Assembly: GCA_910574455.1 (NCBI GenBank) | Contig: CAJSYZ010000012.1 | Span: 2,721,317-2,785,316 of the forward strand | DNA length: 64,000 nt | Reading direction: 5' to 3' | DNA from: Trichaptum fuscoviolaceum | Lineage: Eukaryota; Basidiomycota; Agaricomycetes; Hymenochaetales; Trichaptaceae | Shown: piece after piece, positions 55,333-64,000 of the stretch | Layout: every line of letters begins with the position of its first letter | Numbering within the stretch: the first letter of the stretch is position 1 | Made by a program: the position numbers and the translations under genes | The notes under the pieces: model-generated | What the model saw: the letters and a program-made list of their open reading frames with translations, nothing else | What the model was told of the DNA's origin: nothing | The model's database searches: none

Positions 55333-57970
55333 ATGCGTCTTCTAGAGAAGTATCGGAATGCTTGCTCAAGTATTGCTGTTTCCCGAAGCATCGCAACTTG
55401 CCTACTGCTTTCATGCGTAGCAGTACCTGGAGTGCATGCTTACTCAGTTCAACCAGCCCTGATCCCGGATTACCCTTCTGAAACCTCAACTCGCTCTCTT
55501 GAGAACCTTTCAACACAATTACGTGTAAAGGAAAAAGTCATCGAGATGGACGGCGCCGTGCACCTACCACTTGTCCGGAGAGTAAGACCGAAATCATCAT
55601 TTGGCTCGGGTTCGGGCCGTGATGCAGAGCAGAAAAGAGGGAATGAGGAGTCCGAGTTAGTGGCGTTGAGAGACGTGCAGGACATGTATGTTGTCTATTA
55701 CCATGTCTCTGGTATACTGATGGACATTCGTCATTGCAGAACGTACAACCTTCTCGTCAAAATTGGCGACATCTCGACGCCACTCGTCTTAGGTGCGTTC
55801 CTATCTTCTCTTATCCTTGCTATTTTTGATCTGCTATTCCTCTCAGATACTGGCTCTTCTGACATGTGGGCGCTCACAGACGCATCTCAGCCACCCGCAT
55901 GTAAAAAGAGTTTTGGCAGGAGTTACTCGAGTCAGACTGAAGACCACCATTCACATTCAGAATCGCCTTCTACTGCGTTGTCCCTTTATCCCGTCTCCGC
56001 CCTCCTCCATACACGAGTGCGTGGATTGATTGCTAGGCTTGTTTATGGCGACTCTATGACCGGAACGCGAGCTGAGGGTGTTGTGGCACGAGATCGGGTG
56101 GGCGTGCTGGATGCAGGTGTTGACATGGAGGTGAGTACACTTGTCGGAACTCTTCCTTCGTTTCCTTGTAGGCATGGAAGAAATCTTGATTGACCCTGCA
56201 ATTGAACAGAACCAGTTCTTCGCTGCCATTGACTATACGAATACCTCCGTACTTGAGACTGGGGCTGCTGGTATATTTGGGCTCGGATTTCCAATAAGCA
56301 GGTGCATTCACAACGTTGTTGCTTCTCTCCACATGTTCGACTAATCTCACTACTTCAAAGCATGCTATGGAACGAGCTGTACTCGGCTCAGCTCGCTGGG
56401 TATACGTATCTTCCCTCTTCAGCGACGTCGCACGTCCGGAGCACAGTATCACCAACCTACAAGCGGTCACATCAGGCCGCATCTGCTAGTAGTCGTCGTC
56501 TCCCTCAGGTTCCTGGTTCGCAGAGCTCGTACAATCAAGGCAGCCAAGACGAGGATAGCGAAGGTGATGAGCAAGGCGGTAGTGGCCAGGACTATGCTGA
56601 GGAGACGGACACAAGAACGATTGAATTTGGCACGCGTCCTCCTATGGCAATGGATTCAAACGAGGCTGGGGTAAAGGGTAAGAACCCGATGCCGAGCGTC
56701 CTTGATTCCTTTGAAGAGTTTGGGCCATTAATCGCGAGACTGGTTATGCGCTCTGCTGGTTCAGGGCCGTGCTACATGGCGAAGATAGCTTCTCCTCAGA
56801 TCTCTATCTCTCTGCAGCGGACGGTCTTCGGAAGCGATGGTGCTGAGGAGGCACGGGGTACTCTGACAATTGGCGGGTCGCCTCCTGCGCCTGGGAGTAT
56901 CTCCAGTGGTGGCAGAACCAAAGCATCTCGAAGGCAGAAGAATAGCTCGAGCCCCGGACTAACGTGGGCACCCGTTCGCCTGTACACCCCTGCGCAAGGA
57001 GGAGCGATGCTTCTCGAGGCTCCGGAAGAGGTTTATCCATACGCATGGGAGGTAATGATGGGCGATGTCTGGTTCAATGGCGTGAAGCTCGAAGGAAGTC
57101 GCTTTGGGGTGAAAGACGTAGGTACGAGTGCTTTAATAGATACAGTGAGTTACCTATGATCACTTCAGAGCGATCTTACGAACTGATATTGCCCTCTTCC
57201 AGGGAAACTCGCTCATCCGTGGACCGGCAGATGTCATATCGACGATCTTGGCTTCCATAGGCAACGCTACTTTTAATGGTGGAACTCTGGCATATCCTTG
57301 CGCCGATGCGCAGGTTCTATCCTTTGAGTTTGGGGGTAAACGCTTTGATGTGGACCCCCGTGACTTTGGTTCGCCGATCTATGCTGAAGATATTGAGGAA
57401 GGGAAGGTTCTATGGTGCACACCGAATCTCGCTCGAACGGATGCGCCTGAGTTGGGAGCTTACTTGTATAGCTGGAGCTTGGGTGATCCGTTTCTGAAAG
57501 GGTGCGTCTTGTTCTATTGCTTCTTCATTTCTCGTGCTAAACTGACTATCAATTTATTAAGTGTCTTATCCTCTTTCTACTATGGAAACATCACGCACCC
57601 TTCTACTAATCTTCCGCGCATTGGCTTCGCATCCAAAGTTCCATCAAATGCAGCGGACCTCTTACACGCCGAAGTTGCTTTGGCATCAAAGTCTAGCTCT
57701 TTCGCTACGTCTCCTCAAAACCCCGCCCCTATGACAGGGTCGAACATGGCTAACGGCGAAAGTACGCCGAAACCGATACCGGAGAACTTGTTTGGCCAGC
57801 GACTGCAGCCTAATGCGAATGCGGGTGAGCTGTCGAGACGCCGTCCGCCTTGGATTGGCTCGGAAGCAGGGTTGGGAGCGGGATCTCGGGCTGGTGTGCG
57901 ACTAGTGGGCGTGATTGGGAGTGGGATTTTTTTTGCGGTGTGGGTGTTTGTGTTTCGTTTGGTTGGATAG
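55333..57970 (+). CDS. Pepsin-type (A1) aspartic protease, right-arm copy, membrane-anchored
   Basis: Seven exons: 55333-55685, 55740-55792, 55847-56130, 56210-56301, 56361-57144, 57203-57501 and 57562-57970. They total 2274 nt (757 residues), all phases closed. A signal peptide spans residues 1 to about 36. An ATG at 55186 is in frame upstream, but the product from 55333 has the better signal sequence. The first catalytic Asp is residue 136 in DTGSSDMW; the second is in ALIDTGNSLIRGP near residue 521, with the intron between DT and G. A Ser/Gln-rich insert lies near 56440-56640, cysteines near PPACKKSF and YPCADAQ, and a hydrophobic C-terminal anchor ends the protein. The enzyme is expected at the cell surface or secretory membranes. 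Confidence 0.9.
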
Positions 57971-58658
57971 ATCTTGTACGTGTATACATGCATGTAGCAA
58001 ATAATATTCGATATCTTCATAAGTGGTTAGTAGGGGATTGATGTCATGTATAGTTCATTTATGTTTATTTGTACGCAGCCCCCGCTTGTATAGTCCCTTA
58101 ATACGTCTATCGTCCAGTAAAGGTGTGGCATACGGGTAAGAACACATCTCAATGGGCATTGAGTAGAGTGTCGATATTGCAAGTTCGGCGTGGTTTAGAG
58201 TTTGAATCATGATGAATTGCGGATACTCAAGTTACTACTAGTTGAAATGGAATCATTTTCTCACGCACTTCTTGAACTTGAATTGGGTCCAAACTTGAAC
58301 ACCAATTTGGAGTTCGCCTCTTTCACTTCTTCATTTCCTGCTATTCGGACCATCTCAATCTGCACCATTCTAATGAACACCTTCTTAATGTCAAATGAAG
58401 AATAGGAAGACAATAAAGCTAGCATCTGGGAGAAGTTCACGGAAGTTCAAAGATTCTTGACAACTTCGGAGGAAATTTTCTTTCAGAGCTTCTTTAGCGG
58501 ATCGTCTTCATGTCCGGATCCTACACCCTTCAAACTGTCTCTTTCGGTTCACTATTAATGACACTCACGGTGACCTATTGAATTTGTTGCTCCGGAGAGG
58601 GTCTTCCGAAACCTTAACGGGTCGAGGTTAAATGGTTGGTAAGAGCTTTTCAATGTGA

Positions 58659-59033
58659 ATGACTCATCTGATCTTCATTATTGAAAGGGTGGATTTACAA
58701 AATTCCAAACTTATAGAAGGTCTAACCACGTTGGCTGAAAAGGAAGGAGGATGTAATAACTCACGAAGACACCGCGACCGTGCAGAGGCCGCTAGAATTA
58801 TCACCACGTCTTTGTTACAGCTGAAAGGACCCGGTATCGTGAAAATGCTTCTTGATTACGCATACAAGTCTTTGAAAGTGGGAGCTCCTCCAACGTGTCG
58901 TGCCAGGGCGTATCTTGTGAAAGGACATGACGGTGGTGTCTGGTCTTTGTTCCGTAGAACTCGTGGCAGAGGCAGAAGGCTCATGAAAGACATCAGCCCT
59001 TTCATCCCGTTCGAGTCAAGACTCTTTGTTTGA
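58659..59033 (+). CDS. Hypothetical ORF of the right arm
   Basis: 124 codons of unknown function. It contains an RGRGRRLMK basic stretch near the C-terminus and a helical segment around ITTSLLQLKGPGIVKMLL. The left-arm counterpart (39454-39678, minus) is shorter and diverged, so this may be a decaying gene. Confidence 0.3.
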   Translation: MTHLIFIIERVDLQNSKLIEGLTTLAEKEGGCNNSRRHRDRAEAARIITTSLLQLKGPGIVKMLLDYAYKSLKVGAPPTCRARAYLVKGHDGGVWSLFRRTRGRGRRLMKDISPFIPFESRLFV

Positions 59034-59215
59034 AGGCCAGTATGAACGAATCCCAGTGAGAGGCGCTCTGTATAAAGAGTATGTTCATTCAGCTAGTCTC
59101 TTTCTTCCATTCTTCTCATTCACCCACTCGCATTATCATTATACTCCCTTAAGCGCAGGCGCTTCTGTATATCGCACCCTCCTTATTCGTATCCTCCTTC
59201 TACTCAACGCAAAAC

Positions 59216-61649
59216 ATGTCAACGCAAGCCCGTCTACCTCTTCCGTCCTTTACTCGAAAGCGGAAGAGGTCTACTGAGAGTTTTGGTGTGTATCTTTGCC
59301 TTGACCGAGGTCCACGTCAATGATTGATGTCTCTCACTTTCTCAGTAGATCAGAATGAACCTATTGTACGAGGCTATTTGAATGATCGCCCGATTTTCTC
59401 AGATGCCCCGTACGCCCTTTTTCTCGTGTATAATGCAGAAGATTATGATGCGCTGACGATCACGTCGTGATGACAGGTTGGAAGGCCCAGTTACGAATCC
59501 AGAGATACAAGTGCGAACCCTACCACGACGAGTTCTGCAAGACCGATTTCAGAATGGCGATCAAGCGTCGTCTGGGACCCTAGTCTCTGTGTCAAAAGGT
59601 TCGTGCTTTCCGTACTTGCACATTGTTTGATGATTGAAGATTAGGATCAGGTAGTGATAAAGTCGCCTCCGGTGTCACACCTCGGGCGAGCGTTGCGAAC
59701 TCCTCATTCAAAGTCCCTGTTGGCCGCCCAGAGCAGAAGGGACAACAACCGGGACGGGAGCGAAGGCAAGATCGCACACGGACTAATACCGGCGCGCCCT
59801 TCCCTCCCCCCTCTTTCGATCGGATTACTAATGGTATACCTCGAGACTCTGGGAGTGCTCTACGCGCTCCTAATCCCGATGCCTCATCTTCTGCTGGTCA
59901 TGCCACGAACCGTGATAGGTCGGCCTCATTTGCGGCATACCCGACAAGAAATACGGTACCGGACGGGCCGCCGCCAATCTTTCAGGCAAAACCGCCGAAT
60001 AGGGACCCAGCGTCATCCAGGACTCCCGCGTCCACACAGAAAGGTTCGTGCCACTGTACTTTGTGTCTGCAAACGATGATTGACGATTGTATCACACGGA
60101 TTAGCCGATGGTAGCAGACTAGCCCTGGGCGATAAGTCAGACGCTGGAAAGACTTCGTCCAATGCTCACGCTTCTGGACAGAAGGGAACGGGTTCGGTAT
60201 CAGGGCGAGATCGCGCACAGACAATAAGTGGCACGCCCTTCGCTCCTTCCCATCAGGATCGGGGTGGCGGTGGTGCTCGAACCTCCGGCAGTGCTCTTCG
60301 TGCTCCTACTCCCGTCGACTCATCCTCTGCTGGGCTTCGCAGAAGTCGTGACAGATCCGCGTCTGTTGCTTCCGGCTCGGCGAGGAGATTAGTGTCAGAC
60401 GAGCAGCATCCAGCTATCTTGGCGAAACCGCAGAATAGGGACGAAGCGTCGTGTAGGATTCCCGCGTCCGTAAAGAAAGGTTCGTTAAACCGCTTTGTGT
60501 CTGCAACAATGAATGACAATTGTCTCGCTAGGGCCAGCTAGTGGCAACAAGTTAACCTCGAGTGATAAACCTCTGTTAGACGCTGCAAAGACTTCGTCCA
60601 AGTCTCGTGCTGCCGGACAGAAGGGACCGGGATCGATGCATGGACGGGCGCATGCACAGACTGTTTCCAGCCAACAGGATGGCTATTATGCACCTCGAAA
60701 GTCTCATGGTGATGATCGTACACGGCACCCCACTTCTTCCGCAGCCTCTACTATTCGCAACGGGAACCGGGATACGTCTCAGCTGGTGCCAATCCCCTCC
60801 GATTCACGTATGTGTTTAAGCTTTTTTTGCGACGGTGAATTTCTAGTCTTACCCGCCGTTGCTTTGATCTAAGGGACAGCACGGGCTCGGCGACATACCA
60901 TTGCTGCGTACACGTCACCGGATCAAGCGATATTGAATCGACCTACGCTCTTCCCGGTTTTCGTTAATTTAGTGACCTTACTTTGCTTCTTTAGTGGTCC
61001 GCAACCCCATCCTATCTTTCAACCTAGTCTGACATATGTTGGGCCTCCCAACTCTGCACATTCGACCCTCCTGACATCAGGCATCTACTACTACCTCTTT
61101 GTCATGTTGACCGACTTCGCAAGCTTACTTGCATACAACCTCACCAACTGGCAACATGACTTCTGTGACGTGTTCTTCCATCTTACACTCGCCACGTGGT
61201 TGAGCGCGGGGTGCCGTCGCCAAGTTTTCAAGGCAGCTGGCAAGGACAGACACGCTAAATCCGGTGGTGCCGTGGCAAATGGCCCCAAGGGTGCTGCCAT
61301 AGCCCGGACGACGGAACAAGGCTTTGTGCACACCATGGCAAATTTCTCAAGGGAGAGTACGGGATGCGCCCCCTCCCCATGGATCGAGTCTCACTTGCGC
61401 AAGTTCATTAATCAGAAATACCAATTCACCGATGATGTACACCGACTGCTCTCATTGGTTCCTCTCTCTGAACTCGCGTATGCAGCTGAAGCTCTGCTGT
61501 CCTACAAACTCACATACCCGGAGAATCTCGTTGGGCCTTACAACAGGAGGCTTTCTGTTGCTGGCGAACTGCGTGCAGTGGAGGAAACGCATGAGAACAG
61601 AATTATACTCCGGCAGTTGTATCCAATTAACTCCCCACAACGCAGCTAA
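59216..61649 (+). CDS. Disordered protein with three repeated exons, right-arm copy, intact
   Basis: Exons are 59216-59285, 59346-59409, 59477-59598, 59645-60043, 60105-60479, 60532-60807 and 60880-61649. They total 2076 nt (691 residues), and all phases close. I do not recognise a family. The N-terminus has a basic nuclear-signal-like RKRKR. Exons 4, 5 and 6 are repeats of one another: each is 276-399 nt with the same phase, carries GQKG-GS-GR-AQT and SGSALRAP-P-SSSAG-RDRSAS blocks in part, and exons 3 to 5 end on a GTTCGT donor. The last exon encodes a more ordered domain with a hydrophobic stretch (IYYYLFVMLTDFASLLAYNL) and a helical tail (LSELAYAAEALLSYKLTYPE). Its first part could hide an unrecognised short intron. 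A nuclear scaffold-like role is possible but unproven. Confidence 0.5.
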
Positions 61650-63084
61650 TGTGGTATTTGATAGTTCTTTTGATGCATAAAGGCTTTGATCACTCTAAAT
61701 TTTGTTCTTTTCCACACAATATTTTCTAGTACGCCTTAGACATGTATGTAAATGACTTTCCTGGCTATTATTTATCTAGTACAACCATACATAGTCAGCC
61801 TTAACATATATGCCATTGATCATCCACACTACGATAGTGCCAACTTCCATCAATGAACAGTCGCATGCACTTACTCTTCTGCAGGGTTATTCGGGAACAT
61901 CGGCTCTCAACTAGTGTCAAAGTCTATACCGACCACTCGAAAGAGAGAATGTACATCAAATATATCCTCCAGAACCCTCTCGCATATCCATCCCGTCTCA
62001 CGTGCTTTCGTGAAGGATCCAACACCCTGAGAGGCGAGGAGCGGATGGTGGTGCGCGTATAAGACCAGAGCGTGCGGCGGGCCACTTCACCCGCTGTACA
62101 AGTAGACGAGCGGCTGATTGTAGAAGACCAGGTGTGAAGTAGCACGTCGTGTTGAGTATGATTGACGATCTGATTTGAGAGGATGATCAAGTCGAATTTG
62201 TCTTGCTTCGGGTGAGGCTGCAGAAAGCAGTTTGTCAATGAGCGCGGCCTAGACATAGCAAAGGACATCAACATGGGCCCGAGACGAGGGAGTAATTTTC
62301 TGTGAGACATTCAATGAAAGGTTGTCAAGCAGGTCTTGATCAGGGTAGTCTGTTACGACCAACTTAAATGGAGTTATCTGCATAATAACTGGCAAACAAG
62401 ATTGTTGAGTACACATTTTCCTCCCCTCATTCAGCACGGTAGCAAGTCCTGGCAGCCCTCCTTCTACACCTAGCTTAAGAAAATCATGTCTCTCTATATA
62501 ATCTGATCTATGACTGCTCTGAGTATCATGGCATATATGCTACTGACAAGGAGTTCTACGTGTGGCGCTTTCAAGAATCATTGTTGGCTCAGACTTCAAA
62601 ACAAGGGAAGTCTTCCCATTAAACTGTGATTGTGTACAGCCACTACATACTACCACCGAATTCTTTATCTTGAGGCCGGTGCTTTCGATGCAGACCAAGC
62701 AGTGCATTGCTTTTACTTGACTACACTGCATCTATATCACATGTACACCCGAGGGCTAGACTCGTGTCCAGTAGTTACATATTCAACTCCCAACCTCAAA
62801 GATAAATTGCGACTGGCTACGCTTCTACCGGGCGCTACCTCATCGGCTTCTTACTAATTGGAAACCATAGTATCAAAAAAAAAAATTGATTGTTCACATG
62901 AAGATGCGGGTGCGTACAGCCACTACATACAACCACTGAATTCTTAATCTCGTCTCCGGTACTTTCGATACGGACCAAGCACCGCCTCGCTTCTTCCTGG
63001 CTACTCTGTATCCGTATCACGGACGAGAGCTAGATGATGGGAGCAATTCATACGATGCCTGCTGATTCAAAGAGGACGACGTAC
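61650..63084. other. Spacer with a tandem repeat
   Basis: No gene is supported between 61650 and 62600. Two diverged units (62620-62765 and 62895-63040) follow. Confidence 0.4.
62620..63040. repeat. Two diverged 145-bp direct repeats
   Basis: 62620-62765 and 62895-63040 share GTACAGCCACTACATAC, CCGGT-CTTTCGAT and GACCAAGCA blocks in order. On the minus strand both translate to a similar peptide (CLV-IESTG--IKNSVVVCSGC), so they may be duplicated exon debris of the gene to the right. Confidence 0.65.
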
Positions 63085-63676
63085 CTGGAAGTCAGCCAAT
63101 GCATTTGAGAGTTGTTGGGTCAACTTGTTAATTTGAGAACTGTGCTTCTTCTTGAAGAGGACGCGATTAAGCTTGCTAGCCGACAGTATCTGTTTGAGCT
63201 CGCTAACAACGCCTTGAAGAACACTGAACCGAAGATTCTCAGTTGACCACATTTTTTGATTATGATAACCACTCACTGATCGATAGATGCAATCGCTTCC
63301 AGGACCTCTGGCGTGATAAACAGCGCATTTTGTGTCGTCTCCTTCAGCAGAAAGAATATCTGAGACGCTCGTTCTACTAGCTGCCTTGCATCCGAGCGGT
63401 TTCCACGAACGCTCTTTGCTTCGCAGTTAATACAATGAGATGAGAAAATGGAATGTGATTACATACCTCGTACAAGGTCAAAATAGCCATAATTCCCCCG
63501 ACAGCACTCTTCAACGGAGGGAAGGCATCCGCCGACTGGTACAAAGCCTCCACCACAAGGAGGAAAGCCGCGAGCCCCATTCTCGCCGAAACTGAAACTG
63601 CTCCGCGATTGCGTCTGCGAGTAGTTTCGTTACTGGCTACGACTAGTTGAGCTGGACGGGTGTTTTGCTCTGACAT
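63085..63676 (-). CDS. N-terminal helical (MLKL_NTD/HeLo-like) domain of a probable fungal NLR-type protein, incomplete
   Basis: Exons are 63676-63467 (ATG 63676, MSEQNTRPAQ), 63413-63277 and 63223-63085, ending at a GTACGT donor. All phases are consistent. The sequence AFPPLKSAVGGIMAILTLYE, then RSDARQLVERASQIFFLLKE, then LFKKKHSSQINKLTQQL follows the pattern of the four-helix N-terminal domain found at the front of many Agaricomycete NACHT/NLR and kinase-like death-signalling proteins. This pattern match is from memory. No downstream NACHT or repeat domain is recognisable to the left, so the gene is either truncated or its further exons have decayed. If intact it would act as a membrane-targeting or self-association module. 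Confidence 0.5.
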
Positions 63677-63750
63677 GATTTGGAGGCCGTCAATTGTCTT
63701 GGGTGGTGGGTGAAGATGAAAGTGACTGCTGACAAGAGGACGACGACGCA

Positions 63751-63996
63751 GACCTCGCGTACGAGGGCTGTGCGAATGAGCGAGGCGCCGTGTTGCCCTA
63801 TCCGTGGTGAGTCCTAAGAGAGGTATTTGGAAATACATAGAAGAATGTATGAGCGCATAGCCATGGGCGCTGCTAGATGAAGGAGGCGTGTAAGTATGTG
63901 GACACTAGAACAGCATGTTGACCGCGCAAAACGTACAGACCTGTGTACGAGGGCGGTGCTGATGGGCGATGCGCCAACCTGCCTTATTCGTAGCAA
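63751..63996. repeat. Diverged 56-bp direct repeat
   Basis: 63751-63806 and 63938-63993 share GACCT-G-GTACGAGGGC and GCG-TG--GCC-TAT-CGT-G in the same order, separated by about 130 bases. Confidence 0.55.
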
Positions 63997-64000
63997 AGCC

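Larger units (their letters stand above)
53806..57976 (+). repeat. Near-identical inverted block, right copy
   Basis: Inverted partner of 40416-44590. It includes the protease gene, its upstream region, the AT-hook-like ORF and about 600 bases of non-coding sequence beyond it. Confidence 0.85.
52040..60470 (+). repeat. Right arm of the large inverted duplication
   Basis: Inverted counterpart of 37820-46440 with the same gene order reading outward from the centre. The spacer between the arms is about 5.6 kb (46441-52039). Confidence 0.85.

Noticed and set aside
40416..57976. Idea that the near-identical inverted blocks are terminal repeats of one giant transposon
   Set aside because: The blocks contain a complete host protease gene, no transposase is present, and homology continues beyond the blocks on both sides.
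37820..60470. Idea that the palindrome is a mating-type locus
   Set aside because: No homeodomain, pheromone or receptor gene is present.
1..64000. CRISPR arrays, rRNA genes, bacterial operons
   Set aside because: No regularly spaced repeats or rRNA-like sequence; intron-rich eukaryotic genes throughout.

Overview
The window reads as nuclear DNA of a basidiomycete fungus, most likely an Agaricomycete. Genes are split by many short GT-AG introns (mostly 50-75 nt). The gene families are typical wood- and litter-fungus types: secreted class 3 lipase, subtilisin-like S8 protease, GPI-like aspartic protease, membrane-anchored WD40 proteins, degenerate kinase-like proteins and OTT_1508-like deaminases. 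A Ty3/gypsy chromodomain retrotransposon is also present. Exon models were built by hand from splice sites and reading phase. For the S8 protease, WD40 protein, transglutaminase-like protein, right-arm aspartic protease and the repeat-exon gene, all exon phases close with no frame error.

Layout. 1-4.4 kb: 3' part of a PA-clan protease-like gene and an unknown coiled-coil gene. 5.7-12.0 kb: a young Ty3/gypsy element on the minus strand (LTRs 581/580 bp, 5-bp target duplication) with a frameshifted pol. 12.2-13.6 kb: lipase. 14.1-15.0 kb: non-autonomous inverted-repeat element. 15.2-17.2 kb: twelve-exon S8 protease (minus). 20.7-24.5 kb: fifteen-exon WD40/membrane gene. 24.7-26.0 kb: pseudogene of the gene at 49.7 kb. 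26-29.4 kb: mostly gene-free. 29.4-31.6 kb: transglutaminase-like gene. 33.0-36.9 kb: two kinase-like genes, one carrying a stop codon and one split by a 1.3-kb transposon.

37.8-60.5 kb is dominated by a large inverted duplication. The left arm (about 37.8-46.4 kb, genes on minus) and right arm (about 52.0-60.5 kb, genes on plus) each carry, from the centre outward, a deaminase-like gene, a small AT-hook-like ORF, a seven-exon aspartic protease and a gene with repeated disordered exons. The middle 4.17 kb of each arm (40416-44590 and 53806-57976) is almost identical, while the flanking genes have diverged strongly. The unique centre holds a third deaminase with an intact metal-binding motif and a conserved disordered protein. 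The window ends with the N-terminal helical domain of a probable NLR-type protein at 63.1-63.7 kb.

The aspartic protease has repeatedly spread and decayed here: two intact copies plus three recognisable relics. The deaminase trio around the palindrome is the strongest candidate for an undescribed system: one paralogue keeps the H-C-E/C-x-x-C signature, and the two flanking ones carry L-C-D with the C-x-x-C retained. Five single-base frame breaks all lie in the first 13.6 kb; none was found in the genes after that apart from clear pseudogenes.
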